From an uncultured Oscillospiraceae bacterium (GTDB taxonomy: Bacteria > Bacillota > Clostridia > Oscillospirales > Oscillospiraceae): a DNA stretch of 50,315 nt. The notes under the pieces were generated by a model, which was given only the letters and a program-made list of their open reading frames with translations, did not search any database and was not told where the DNA came from. Numbering within the stretch: position 1 is the first letter of the stretch; each line of letters starts with the position of its first letter. The position numbers were made by a program, and so were the translations under genes. Shown one piece after another: positions 33,049 to 41,554 of this stretch. The stretch is from positions 1 to 50,315 of the forward strand of contig CALWXR010000015.1 in NCBI GenBank assembly GCA_944385535.1, given 5' to 3'.

Positions 33049-33450
33049 TCACACATTGTCGAAATCGTCGTCCGGCTCTCCGTCGCCGTCGGTGTCCGGG
33101 GTCATCACTTCCCCAAAGCGGACCCGGCGCTGGATTTTCACTTCTTCCACCTGACGATGGATCAGCTCCTTGACGAAAACGGGGTCTTTGATATTCTTCA
33201 GCACCAGATTGGGCATGCTTTTATCAGAGGACATGACCACCACCGTACCCACGCCGAAAATCCGCTGCCATATGCTGCGGCTGGTGTCGATATCCCGGAC
33301 CCGGTAGAGCAGGACCTCGTCATCTTTGATACTCAGAAATCCCACAGAAACGAACAGCCGGTCATCAGACAGCTTATAGCGGGTGAAGGACAGGGGCAGT
33401 CCAAAATATCGCTTTCGGTCTTTCCAGAGATATTCAATATTTACAGGCAT
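33049..33450 (-). CDS. Bacterial PH-domain protein
   Basis: A 133-residue cytoplasmic protein. The core YKLSDDRLFVSVGFLSIKDDEVLLYRVRDIDTSRSIWQRIFGVGTVVV fits the bacterial PH (bPH2/YdbS-like) fold, normally found next to membrane helices, which are missing here. The tail is acidic (DTDGDGEPDDDFDN). Role unknown. GGAGGG precedes the ATG. The promoter lies close to the end of spoIVA, so the gene is probably separate from it. Confidence 0.75.
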   Translation of the reverse strand: MPVNIEYLWKDRKRYFGLPLSFTRYKLSDDRLFVSVGFLSIKDDEVLLYRVRDIDTSRSIWQRIFGVGTVVVMSSDKSMPNLVLKNIKDPVFVKELIHRQVEEVKIQRRVRFGEVMTPDTDGDGEPDDDFDNV

Positions 33451-33477
33451 AGCGGATCCCTCCTTTTGGTTTTTTCC

Positions 33478-33506
33478 ATTATACTCCGGAAAAACCGGTA
33501 TGTCAA
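33478..33506 (-). promoter_or_regulatory. Promoter of the PH-domain gene
   Basis: TTGACA (33501-33506) and TATAAT (33478-33483) on the minus strand, spacer 17, starting 20 bases after the spoIVA stop. A small CCGG...CCGG dyad lies in the spacer. Confidence 0.75.
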
Positions 33507-33525
33507 GGAAGCCGCCCCGCAGCTT

Positions 33526-34989
33526 TTACAAAATCAGGCAGATCAATCCGGTTGCACCTTCGTTGACGATCCGGTTCAAGGTACCCCGGAATTTGCCCCG
33601 GACGTCCTCGGGCATACCCAGCACCTTTGTGGTCAGCCCCTCCTGAATCAGCTCATAAACAGACTTGCCGAAAATATTGCTCTGCCACAGCTTTTCCGGA
33701 TCTTCTCCCATGAGAGAGTTTACCAGATCCTGGGACTGCTTCTCGTCTCCCACCATCGGGTTGATCTCTGTGTCAATATCCACCCGTACCATGTGGATAG
33801 ACGGCGCTCCCGCCTTCAGCTTGACCCCGTAGGCGCCCCCCTTGCGGATGATCTGAGGCGTTTCCATTTTCATCTCCCCCGCCTCCGGCATAACTACGCC
33901 GTATCCTGTGGCCTTGACCGAGGAAAGGGCGTCGGCAATCTTGTCATACTCCTGCTTGACCTGGGAAAGCTGGGTCAGCAGCTCCAGCAGCTGGGCGTCG
34001 CTTCGGATGGGCATCCCCGCCCGGGCGCTGAGAATCTCATAAAAGAGCTTTTCCGGGAAGGAAATGGCGCACGATGCCACGCCGTTGCTTAAATCCACGC
34101 TGCGCACAGAGAATTCCTCCACCTGATCCATCTCTCCCAGGCCCTCCAGCGCGGACTCCACCTGTCCCAGGTTCTGGATCTGCCCCGCCTTTTCCAGCAG
34201 ATTCTGGTACAGCGCCGCCTTCACCGGATGCTCCGGCTCCAAGGCGTTCATCCACCGGGGCAGATAAACCTCCAAACGGCTCATGGGGAAGGTGAACAGC
34301 AGTGCCTTCAGCAGTTCCTGGATCCCCTGTACGTCCAAAGCCTGGCAGTCGGCGATCACCGCCTCATCCCCAAACTCCTGTTTGATGTAATCCTTCACCG
34401 CTCCAGCCGCCTCGGCGCCGGGGTTCCGGGTATTAATTATAATAAGGTAGGGCTTTCCCGTTTTTTTCATATCCAGGATCGCCCGCTTCTCCGCTTTCAG
34501 ATAGTCCTGGCGGGGGATGTCGGTGATGGTGCCGTCGGTGGTCACCACAATGCCGATGGAGCAGTGCTCCTCCATCACTTTTTTTGTTCCCAGCTCGGCA
34601 GCCTCTGTCATAGGGATCTCGTGGTCGAACCAGGGGGTGGTTACCATCCGGGGTTCCCCATTCTCCACCGCCCCCACCGCGCCGTCCACCATATAGCCAA
34701 CCGAGTCGATCATCCGCACCCGCAGCCGGGTGGTACCGTCGGGAGAAACCTCCACCGCCTCCTCGGGGACAAATTTAGGCTCTGAGGTCATGATGGTTTT
34801 CCCGGAGCCGCTTTGGGGCAGTTCATCCCTGGCCCGCTCCTTCCGGTACGGGTCGGAGATCCCCGGGATCACCAGCTCCTCCATGATCCGCTTGATCAGC
34901 GTGGACTTGCCGGTACGCACCGGGCCGACCACGCCTACATAAATATTGCCGCCGGTCCTGGCGGCGATGTCTGCATAAATGCTTTCCAT
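33526..34989 (-). CDS. spoIVA: Stage IV sporulation protein A
   Basis: A 487-residue ATPase of the spore coat basement layer, near the usual 492. The Walker A loop is VGPVRTGKSTLIKR (residues 20-33); other marks are RARDELPQSGSGKTIMT, MIDSVGYMVDGA and the C-terminal GKSVYELIQEGLTTKV. SpoIVA polymerises on the forespore surface and recruits coat proteins; in Clostridia it is held there by SipL, whose gene is at 3451-4950. The start at 34989 follows GGAGGG; the frame continues upstream without ribosome binding site. Expected to be expressed in the mother cell under sigma-E. Confidence 0.95.
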   Translation of the reverse strand: MESIYADIAARTGGNIYVGVVGPVRTGKSTLIKRIMEELVIPGISDPYRKERARDELPQSGSGKTIMTSEPKFVPEEAVEVSPDGTTRLRVRMIDSVGYMVDGAVGAVENGEPRMVTTPWFDHEIPMTEAAELGTKKVMEEHCSIGIVVTTDGTITDIPRQDYLKAEKRAILDMKKTGKPYLIIINTRNPGAEAAGAVKDYIKQEFGDEAVIADCQALDVQGIQELLKALLFTFPMSRLEVYLPRWMNALEPEHPVKAALYQNLLEKAGQIQNLGQVESALEGLGEMDQVEEFSVRSVDLSNGVASCAISFPEKLFYEILSARAGMPIRSDAQLLELLTQLSQVKQEYDKIADALSSVKATGYGVVMPEAGEMKMETPQIIRKGGAYGVKLKAGAPSIHMVRVDIDTEINPMVGDEKQSQDLVNSLMGEDPEKLWQSNIFGKSVYELIQEGLTTKVLGMPEDVRGKFRGTLNRIVNEGATGLICLIL

Positions 34990-35040
34990 AGCAGCCCTCC
35001 TGTTCCGGCAGGAGAGAGGCTCCTGCCATGGGTTTACCAC

Positions 35041-35070
35041 AGGGTATGTCCGATGGAAATAGAATAGAAC
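35041..35070 (-). promoter_or_regulatory. Possible sigma-E promoter of spoIVA
   Basis: On the minus strand GTTCTATT (35063-35070), 14-base spacer, CATACCCT (35041-35048), near the sigma-E pattern of an ATATT-like -35 and CATACA-T -10. A GGCAGGAG/CTCCTGCC hairpin lies between it and the start codon. Confidence 0.35.
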
Positions 35071-35213
35071 CGCCGGAGTGCTTATGCCCCGGGATCTGCC
35101 AATTTTTCTCTTACGTCCGGCCCTGTTTGATGATAGGATATATCCGCGGCTGTACAGCCACAATATGCTGTGGTGTCCCGAAAGAAAAACCGCAGATTTT
35201 GCGAAAAAAGTGT

Positions 35214-35242
35214 TTGACAAATAGAGAAAATGCCTATATAAT
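35214..35242 (+). promoter_or_regulatory. Promoter of yceD-rpmF
   Basis: TTGACA (35214-35219) and TATAAT (35237-35242), spacer 17. Confidence 0.8.
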
Positions 35243-35273
35243 ATGTAGGCACGACTGCGAGGAGGCGATAACC

Positions 35274-35774
35274 ATGCTGCTAGGACTTTCCAAAATCATC
35301 GACTGTCCCGGAGCCTCGGTTTCCTTTTCCACCAGTGTTGACTTGCGTGATCTTTGTTACGGTGTCAGCTATCCGGTGTCCGAGCCTGTTCTGGCGGAGG
35401 GCATCGTAAGAAACACCGCAGGTGTTTTGATGATGACGGGAGAGATCTCCACCTGCATTCACGGCATCTGCGACCGGTGCGCCAGCAACTTTGACCGGGA
35501 GATCCACTTCCCCATCAATGTGGTTCTGGTAACGGAAATGGCCAACGAAGAAAACGAAGATGAGTGGGTATTCCCTCTGGAGGCAGACACCGCCGATCTG
35601 GATGACATTGTACGGACGGTATTTGTCCTGAATCTGGATTCCAAGCTGCTGTGCAAGGAAAGCTGTAAGGGCCTGTGCCATCGCTGCGGCAAAAATCTGA
35701 ACGATGGACCCTGCGGCTGCCAGAAGGAGATCGATCCCCGATTTGCTGCTTTGAAGCAGCTTCTTGAGAAGTAA
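35274..35774 (+). CDS. yceD: YceD/DUF177 protein
   Basis: 166 residues. Two cysteine pairs suggest metal binding: CIHGICDRC (about 60-68) and the C-terminal CKESCKGLCHRCGKNL...CGC, both usual in Firmicutes YceD. The family is almost always encoded directly before rpmF and has been linked to 23S rRNA/50S maturation. The start at 35274 follows GAGGAGG and lies just after a strong promoter; the longer open frame upstream runs across that promoter. Confidence 0.9.
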   Translation: MLLGLSKIIDCPGASVSFSTSVDLRDLCYGVSYPVSEPVLAEGIVRNTAGVLMMTGEISTCIHGICDRCASNFDREIHFPINVVLVTEMANEENEDEWVFPLEADTADLDDIVRTVFVLNLDSKLLCKESCKGLCHRCGKNLNDGPCGCQKEIDPRFAALKQLLEK

Positions 35775-35821
35775 ATCCAAAATGATGCTGTAAAAAGCAG
35801 TTTGACCAAGGAGGTGTCACC

Positions 35822-36007
35822 ATGGCTGTCCCTAAGTGTAAAGTGTCCAAGGCCCGCCGCGATAAGCGCCGTGGCTCCAACTGGAAGCTGTCTGCTCCCA
35901 GCGTTGCGGTTTGCCCCAAGTGCGGTGAGCCCATCATGCCCCACAGAGCTTGCAAGGCTTGCGGTACCTACAATGGCCGCCAGGTTCTGGCTGTTGAGGC
36001 TGAGTAA
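35822..36007 (+). CDS. rpmF: 50S ribosomal protein L32
   Basis: 61 residues, MAVPKCKVSKARRDKRRGSNWKL, followed by a zinc ribbon with CPKCG and CKACG, i.e. the zinc-binding (C+) form. 47 bases after yceD with AAGGAGGTG as ribosome binding site. Confidence 0.98.
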   Translation: MAVPKCKVSKARRDKRRGSNWKLSAPSVAVCPKCGEPIMPHRACKACGTYNGRQVLAVEAE

Positions 36008-36026
36008 GGCAAAAGAGGAAAATGCG

Positions 36027-36055
36027 GAGGAAGGCTTTCGGGCTTTCCTCTTTTT
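36027..36055 (+). terminator. Terminator of yceD-rpmF
   Basis: GAGGAAGGC pairs with GCTTTCCTC, then TTTTT. Confidence 0.65.
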
Positions 36056-36118
36056 CCGTTTTCGGGATGGTTTCCCCGCCCGGATCCGGAAAACTTGTAT
36101 GAACGGCGGGATTCCCCA

Positions 36119-36147
36119 TTGCTTTTCCCGGGAATCTGTGCCATAAT
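36119..36147 (+). promoter_or_regulatory. Promoter of der-plsY-gpsA
   Basis: TTGCTT (36119-36124) and CATAAT (36142-36147), spacer 17. Confidence 0.6.
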
Positions 36148-36188
36148 ATGTTCGATGTTCTTTTTATATAGGAAAGGATGTGATCCTC

Positions 36189-37523
36189 ATGGCAAAACCC
36201 TTAGTGGCCATTGTCGGACGGCCCAATGTGGGAAAATCCATGTTATTCAATAAGCTTACCGGCCAGCGTACCTCCATCGTGGAGGATACCCCCGGCGTCA
36301 CCCGGGACCGGATCTACGGCGACTGCGAGTGGTGCGGCCGCACCTTCTCTCTGGTGGATACCGGCGGCATCGAGCCGGGCACCGAGAACGATATGCTGAA
36401 ATTCATGCGCCGCCAGGCGGAAATCGGCATTGAGCTGGCGGACGCCATCATCATGGTCACCGACGTCCGTTCCGGCGTCACCGCCGCCGACCAGGATGTG
36501 GCTACCATGCTTCGCAAGTCCGGCAAGCCCATTGCCCTAGCGGTGAACAAGTGCGACTCCATCGGCCTGGTGAACCCGGACGTTTACGAGTTCTACTCCT
36601 TAGGCATCGGAGATCTGTTTGAGACCTCCGCCGTCCACGGCCACGGCACCGGCGACCTGCTGGACTGGGTCCTGGAGAATATCCCCGAAGACGACAGCGA
36701 GGACGAAGACAGCGATATCATCAAAGTTGCCATTGTAGGCAAGCCCAACGTGGGCAAGTCCAGCCTCTTAAACCGGATCCTGGGGGAAGAGCGGGTTATC
36801 GTCTCCGACGTAGCCGGCACCACCCGGGATGCCATCGACTCCTATTTTGAAAATGAAACCGGAAAATACTTCTTTATCGACACCGCCGGTATGCGCCGCA
36901 AAAGCAAGGTGGACGATGCCATCGAGCGCTACTCCAACATGCGCTCCATCAGCGCCATTGAGCGGGCGGATGTGTGCCTGATCCTGGTGGACGCCAACGA
37001 AGGCGTCACGGAACAGGATACCAAGATCGCCGGTCTGGTTCACGAAGCGGGCAAGGCCGCCATCATCGTGGTAAACAAGTGGGACGCGGTGGAAAACAAG
37101 GAAACCAATACCATGCGGGATAAAGAGGCGGAGGTTCGCAACGGCTTAAGCTATATGCTCTACGCCCCTGTGGTATTCCTGTCCGCCCTCACAGGCCAGC
37201 GGGTGGACAAGCTGTTCCAGGTGATCCGGGATGTTCACGCCCAGAACACCAGCCGGATCACCACCGGCGCACTGAACAGCGTTCTGGCCGACGCCACCGC
37301 CCGGGTGCAGCCCCCCACGGACAAGGGCCGCCGCCTGAAAATCTACTATATGACCCAGGCCAGCACCAAGCCCCCCCACTTCGTCATCTTCTGCAACGAC
37401 GCCAGGCTGTTCCACTTTTCCTATCAGCGGTATCTGGAAAACCAGATCCGGGAGGTATTCGGCCTGAAGGGCACCCCCATCCGCATCACCATCCGCCAGA
37501 AAGGCGATAAGGAGGAAGACTGA
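36189..37523 (+). CDS. der: Ribosome-associated GTPase Der (EngA)
   Basis: A 444-residue protein with two tandem GTPase domains and a C-terminal KH-like domain. Walker loops are GRPNVGKS (residue 9) and GKPNVGKSS (near 182); each has DTPGVTRDR/GTTRDAID, DTGG or DTAG, and NKCD or NKWD. Needed for 50S assembly. The start at 36189 gives the family N-terminus MAKPLVAIVGRPNVGKS, with AAAGGA ten bases upstream; an in-frame GTG nine bases earlier is possible. Confidence 0.97.
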   Translation: MAKPLVAIVGRPNVGKSMLFNKLTGQRTSIVEDTPGVTRDRIYGDCEWCGRTFSLVDTGGIEPGTENDMLKFMRRQAEIGIELADAIIMVTDVRSGVTAADQDVATMLRKSGKPIALAVNKCDSIGLVNPDVYEFYSLGIGDLFETSAVHGHGTGDLLDWVLENIPEDDSEDEDSDIIKVAIVGKPNVGKSSLLNRILGEERVIVSDVAGTTRDAIDSYFENETGKYFFIDTAGMRRKSKVDDAIERYSNMRSISAIERADVCLILVDANEGVTEQDTKIAGLVHEAGKAAIIVVNKWDAVENKETNTMRDKEAEVRNGLSYMLYAPVVFLSALTGQRVDKLFQVIRDVHAQNTSRITTGALNSVLADATARVQPPTDKGRRLKIYYMTQASTKPPHFVIFCNDARLFHFSYQRYLENQIREVFGLKGTPIRITIRQKGDKEED

Positions 37524-38146
37524 TGTTTTTACGGATCCTGGTCACCGCATTGGTGTGTTATTTTCTGGGCAACCACAACGGCGCCATCTGTGTCAGCGCC
37601 ATGCTTCATGACGACGTTCGCAGCCACGGCAGCGGCAACGCCGGTCTGACCAACTTTATCCGCAATTACGGGGCCAAGCGTTCCGTGCTGGTGCTGGTCA
37701 TCGACATCGGCAAGGCCCTTCTGGCCTGCGCCATTGCCGGGCTGGTTTTCGAGCCTTACGGCTATGGGCTGGAGGGCAAGGCCCTGGGCGGCGTGTGCGT
37801 CATGCTGGGCCACGACTTCCCTGCCCTGCAAGGCTTCAAGGGGGGCAAGGGCATCCTCAGCGGCTGGTTCATCGCCTTTATGATCGACTGGCGGATCGGC
37901 GTTCTCATCGGCATTGTATTCTTTGCCGCTTACCTTCTGACCCAGTATGTGTCCCTGGGCAGCGTGCTGGCAGCCATCGCCTTTGCCGTCGGGTTTGTGA
38001 TCTTCCATCACGATAACCTTCTGGTCATGGCGGGAGGCGTCTTTATGGGCCTGCTGACCCTGTTTATGCACCGATCCAACATTGTCCGCCTGGTCAAGGG
38101 CGAGGAACGGAAAACCAATCTTCTTGGGAAAGGAAATAAAAAATGA
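37523..38146 (+). CDS. plsY: Acyl-phosphate glycerol-3-phosphate acyltransferase PlsY
   Basis: A 207-residue membrane enzyme with five to six helices, making lysophosphatidic acid from acyl phosphate and glycerol 3-phosphate. Motifs: HGSGNAGLTNFIRNYG (family SGNxGaTN), and FKGGKG near residue 109. Start overlaps the der stop by one base; its end overlaps gpsA by four, so the three genes are coupled. The first motif reads GNHNGAICVS instead of the more usual GSIPxxxL, a mild divergence. Confidence 0.95.
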   Translation: MFLRILVTALVCYFLGNHNGAICVSAMLHDDVRSHGSGNAGLTNFIRNYGAKRSVLVLVIDIGKALLACAIAGLVFEPYGYGLEGKALGGVCVMLGHDFPALQGFKGGKGILSGWFIAFMIDWRIGVLIGIVFFAAYLLTQYVSLGSVLAAIAFAVGFVIFHHDNLLVMAGGVFMGLLTLFMHRSNIVRLVKGEERKTNLLGKGNKK

Positions 38147-39141
38147 AAGCTGCTGTTGTTGGCAGCGGCGCCTGGGGCACCGCCCTGGCGATCCGTCTGT
38201 GCAAAAACGGTCACGATGTGACCATGTGGACCTTTGAAAAAGAACTGATCCCCCAGATGCTGGAGACCCGCCGCAACCCCCGGCTCCCCAAAGCGGAGCT
38301 GCCGGAGGAACTGAAAATCAGCGGCGACTACGCCTGTGTCCGGGGCTGTAAGCTGATCGTCATGGCCAGCCCCTCCTTCCCCGCCCGGAGCGTCTGCCGC
38401 GGGGTCAAGCCCTATATCGATGAGGACGCGGTGGTGGTCTCCGTGACCAAGGGCCTGGAGGACGGCACCTACCTGCGCATGAGCGAAGTGGTGGCCCAGG
38501 AGACCGGCAAGAAAGTGGTGGCCCTCACCGGCCCCAGCCACGCGGAGGAAGTCTCCGTCAACGTGCCCACCGGACTGCTGGCCGCCTGCCGGGATCAGGC
38601 TTTGGCGGAATTCGTCCAGGACGCGTTTATAGCGGACACCCTGCGGGTGTATACCAGCGCCGATCCCGTTGGCGCGGAGTTGGGCGCCGCCCTGAAGAAT
38701 GTCATTGCCCTGTGCGCCGGCATCACCGACGGACTGGGCTTCGGCGACAACACCAAGGCCATGCTCATGACCCGGGGCCTGACGGAAATGGCCCGTCTGG
38801 GCGTCGCCCTGGGCGCCCAGAAGGAGACCTTCACGGGGCTGTCCGGTGTGGGCGATCTGATCGTCACATGCACCTCCATGCACTCCCGGAACCGCCGGGC
38901 AGGCATCCTCATCGGCCAGGGCAGGGACGCCCAGACCGCCATGAAGGAGGTGGGCGCCGTGGTGGAGGGCTACTACGCCGCCAAAGCCGCCTATGAGCTG
39001 GGCCGCCAAAAGAACATCGACATGCCCATTACAGAGGCCGCCTACCAGGTTCTCTACCAGGGCGCGGATGTAAAGCAGGCGGTACAGAGCCTGCTGGTCC
39101 GTCCCCGGAAGTCGGAATCGGAAAACCCCGGCTGGCTGTAA
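38143..39141 (+). CDS. gpsA: Glycerol-3-phosphate dehydrogenase (NAD(P)+)
   Basis: 332 residues, normal length. N-terminal nucleotide fold VVGSGAWGTALAIRLCKNGHDV, then KGLEDGTYLRMSEV, GPSHAEEV, the catalytic-lysine helix ALKNVIALCAGITDGLGFGDNTKAMLMTRGLTEM and GLSGVGDLIVTCTS. It makes sn-glycerol 3-phosphate, the substrate of PlsY encoded just upstream, so the pair feeds phospholipid synthesis. Confidence 0.97.
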   Translation: MKAAVVGSGAWGTALAIRLCKNGHDVTMWTFEKELIPQMLETRRNPRLPKAELPEELKISGDYACVRGCKLIVMASPSFPARSVCRGVKPYIDEDAVVVSVTKGLEDGTYLRMSEVVAQETGKKVVALTGPSHAEEVSVNVPTGLLAACRDQALAEFVQDAFIADTLRVYTSADPVGAELGAALKNVIALCAGITDGLGFGDNTKAMLMTRGLTEMARLGVALGAQKETFTGLSGVGDLIVTCTSMHSRNRRAGILIGQGRDAQTAMKEVGAVVEGYYAAKAAYELGRQKNIDMPITEAAYQVLYQGADVKQAVQSLLVRPRKSESENPGWL

Positions 39142-39150
39142 AAAGAATCA

Positions 39151-39189
39151 CCCCGGCACTCCCAAAAAGGCGTGCCGGGGACCGTTTTT
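39151..39189 (+). terminator. Terminator of der-plsY-gpsA
   Basis: CCCCGGCAC pairs with GTGCCGGGG, then a T run. Confidence 0.85.
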
Positions 39190-39202
39190 AACTGCCGGAG
39201 AA

Positions 39203-39230
39203 AATAAAAAACGCCGCGTGGAAGCGGCGT
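39203..39230 (-). terminator. Terminator of rpmB
   Basis: ACGCCGC-TTCCAC-GCGGCGT followed by TTTTTATTTT on the minus strand. Confidence 0.85.
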
Positions 39231-39249
39231 AATTTATCAGCAGGGAACA

Positions 39250-39438
39250 TCAGATAGCGCGCTCGACCTTATTGGAGCGGAGGCATCTGGTACAAGCGTA
39301 CACATGGCAGGGAGTTCCGTTAACGACAGCCTTAACGCGCTTGACGTTGGGCTTCCATGCACGATTGGAACGTCTGTGGGAGTGAGAAACCTTAATGCCG
39401 AAGGTTACGCCCTTACCACAAAAATCACACTTAGCCAT
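39250..39438 (-). CDS. rpmB: 50S ribosomal protein L28
   Basis: 62 residues, MAKCDFCGKGVTFG, SHSHRRSNRAWKPN and CTRCLRSNKV. The two CxxC pairs mark the zinc-binding form. GGGAGGTG precedes the ATG. Single gene on the opposite strand to its neighbours. Confidence 0.98.
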   Translation of the reverse strand: MAKCDFCGKGVTFGIKVSHSHRRSNRAWKPNVKRVKAVVNGTPCHVYACTRCLRSNKVERAI

Positions 39439-39498
39439 TTATTGCACCTCCCATCCGGTAATGACTCAATAAACTACGCCCTTAACAGGCGCTTAGAT

Positions 39499-39527
39499 AT
39501 GATACCAAACTTTCGTAGAAAATGCAA
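39499..39527 (-). promoter_or_regulatory. Promoter of rpmB
   Basis: TTGCAT (39522-39527) and TATCAT (39499-39504) on the minus strand, spacer 17. Confidence 0.7.
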
Positions 39528-39564
39528 GCATTTTTTTGAAATTTTTTTGTTTTCTGAAAATCTA

Positions 39565-39593
39565 TTGATATTCCCCCTGGGGACGGGTATAAT
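39565..39593 (+). promoter_or_regulatory. Promoter of hprK operon
   Basis: TTGATA (39565-39570) and TATAAT (39588-39593), spacer 17. The spacer holds the dyad CCCC-CT-GGGG (39573-39582). Confidence 0.8.
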
Positions 39594-39628
39594 ATCAAAA
39601 GGTATTTCCCGTTTTTGAGGTGAACATT

Positions 39629-40573
39629 ATGGTTGAAACATACTCCGTACCCCTGTCCACATTGGTAAAAGAATTTGATCTGGAGGTAGCCTATGCCTCC
39701 ACGGATTTCGAAGCCATCCGCATTACCGTAGAGGATGTGGCCCGCCCCGGGCTTCAGCTGGCCGGCTACTTCGACCATTACGAGCCTATGCGCATTCAGG
39801 TCATGGGCAATGTGGAAATGAGCTACGTGGATAAGATGCACTCCAGGGATCGGGCCGCCATTTTTGACCGGTTGTTTTCCTATAAGTTCCCGGCCCTGCT
39901 TATTTCCCGAAATCTGCCGCCTCAGCCGGAATGCCTGGAAATGGCCAAAAAGCACAACATCACCATTTTACGTTCTCCGGAAGCCACCAGCACCATTGTG
40001 TCCACCATCATTACATATCTGAAAAACGCCCTGGCCCCCCGGATCACCCGCCACGGCGTCCTGGTGGAGGTTTACGGCGAAGGGATCCTGCTCATCGGAG
40101 AAAGCGGCATCGGCAAATCGGAGGCCGCTGTGGAGCTTCTGAAGCGGGGTCACCGGCTGATCGCCGACGACGCGGTAGAGATCCGAAAGATCTCCAACGA
40201 TTCCTTGGTAGGCACCGCCCCGGATCTGATCCGAAACTACATTGAACTGCGGGGCATCGGCATCATCAACGTCGCCAAGCTATTCGGCATGGGCGCGGTG
40301 CGCACGGAAAACGAGATCAACCTGGTGGTGAACATTGTCCCCTGGAATACCCAGGAGGCCTATGACCGGCTGGGCCTGGAGGAGCAGTTTATGGAACTGC
40401 TGGGGGTGAAGGTTCCCATGAACACCATTCCCATTACCCCCGGACGAAACCTGGCCATGATTTTGGAGGTAGCCGCCATGAACAACCGGCAGAAAAAGCT
40501 GGGCTACAACGCCGCCATCGAATTTACCGAGCAGATCAACCGCCACTTTGATGAAAGCATGGGGAACATCTGA
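39629..40573 (+). CDS. hprK: HPr kinase/phosphorylase
   Basis: A 314-residue bifunctional enzyme that phosphorylates HPr on Ser46 and removes the phosphate, setting carbon catabolite repression. The Walker A loop is GESGIGKSE (157-165), preceded by RHGVLVEVYGEGIL, and the family signature ELRGIGIINVAKLFG is present near 210. Start at 39629 follows GAGGTGA; a GTG three codons earlier is part of that site. The pseudouridine synthase ATG overlaps its stop by one base. Confidence 0.97.
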   Translation: MVETYSVPLSTLVKEFDLEVAYASTDFEAIRITVEDVARPGLQLAGYFDHYEPMRIQVMGNVEMSYVDKMHSRDRAAIFDRLFSYKFPALLISRNLPPQPECLEMAKKHNITILRSPEATSTIVSTIITYLKNALAPRITRHGVLVEVYGEGILLIGESGIGKSEAAVELLKRGHRLIADDAVEIRKISNDSLVGTAPDLIRNYIELRGIGIINVAKLFGMGAVRTENEINLVVNIVPWNTQEAYDRLGLEEQFMELLGVKVPMNTIPITPGRNLAMILEVAAMNNRQKKLGYNAAIEFTEQINRHFDESMGNI

Positions 40574-41541
40574 TGAAAGAATTTACCATTGGCCCCAACG
40601 ACGCCGGGCAGCGCCTGGACCGGTTTTTAGCCAAAGCCGTTCCCCTGCTGCCCGCTTCCCTGGCCCAAAAATACATACGCATCAAGCGCATTAAGCTGAA
40701 CGGCCAGCGGGCCCAGCGGGACACCCGGCTTGCCGCCGGGGATGTGCTGCAGCTATATATCAACGATGAATTTTTTGATACGCCCCGGGAGGATAACGCC
40801 TACCTGACCGTAGCCAACCCCAAGCTGAATATCGTCTATGAGGACGACCACATTCTTTTGGTGGATAAGCGCCCCGGGCTGGCGGTGCACCCCCACGACG
40901 GGGCGGAATACGGCCGCACCCTCATCGACCATATTCAGTCCTACCTGTACCAGAAGCGGGAATGGCGGCCCCGGGAGGAAAACGCCTTCACCCCCGCCCT
41001 GTGCAACCGGATCGACCGGAACACCGGCGGCATCGTCATCGCCGCGAAAACCGCCGAAGCCCTGCGGGTGATGAACCAGAAGGTCAAGGATCGGGAACTG
41101 GATAAGCGGTACTTGGCCATTGTGGAAGGAATCCCCAAACCCCGGGAGGGCAGCCTGAAGGGGTATCTGTTCAAGGACGCCAAAAAGAACCGGGTCTTTG
41201 TCTCCGATGCCCCCCAGCCCGGGGCCAAAACCTGCCAGACCAACTATCGGGTGTTATCTTCCAAAAACGGCCTTTCCCTGGTGGAATGCCAGCTGATCAC
41301 CGGCCGGACCCACCAGATCCGTGCCCAGTTCGCCCACGCGGGGCATCCGCTGCTGGGGGACGGAAAATACGGCAAGCTGGACAAGCGGTTTGACCGCGCC
41401 TACCAGGCCCTGTATTCCTATAAGCTTACCTTCACCTTTACCACCGACGCCGGTTCCCTGAACTACCTGAACGGCAGATCCTTCCAGGTAGAAAAGGTGG
41501 ACTTTGCAGAGGAGTACTTCCCCGGCGTCAGCCTTTCCTGA
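40573..41541 (+). CDS. RluA-family pseudouridine synthase
   Basis: 322 residues. N-terminal S4 domain (GQRLDRFLAKAVPLLPASLAQKYIRIKRIKLNG) and RluA-type catalytic domain with Asp148 in NRIDRNTGG, plus GRTHQIRAQFAHAGHPLLGDGKYG. The exact rRNA or tRNA uridine is not clear (RluC/RluD-like). Translationally coupled to hprK. Confidence 0.92.
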   Translation: MKEFTIGPNDAGQRLDRFLAKAVPLLPASLAQKYIRIKRIKLNGQRAQRDTRLAAGDVLQLYINDEFFDTPREDNAYLTVANPKLNIVYEDDHILLVDKRPGLAVHPHDGAEYGRTLIDHIQSYLYQKREWRPREENAFTPALCNRIDRNTGGIVIAAKTAEALRVMNQKVKDRELDKRYLAIVEGIPKPREGSLKGYLFKDAKKNRVFVSDAPQPGAKTCQTNYRVLSSKNGLSLVECQLITGRTHQIRAQFAHAGHPLLGDGKYGKLDKRFDRAYQALYSYKLTFTFTTDAGSLNYLNGRSFQVEKVDFAEEYFPGVSLS

Positions 41542-41554
41542 ACGGAGGGATTTT

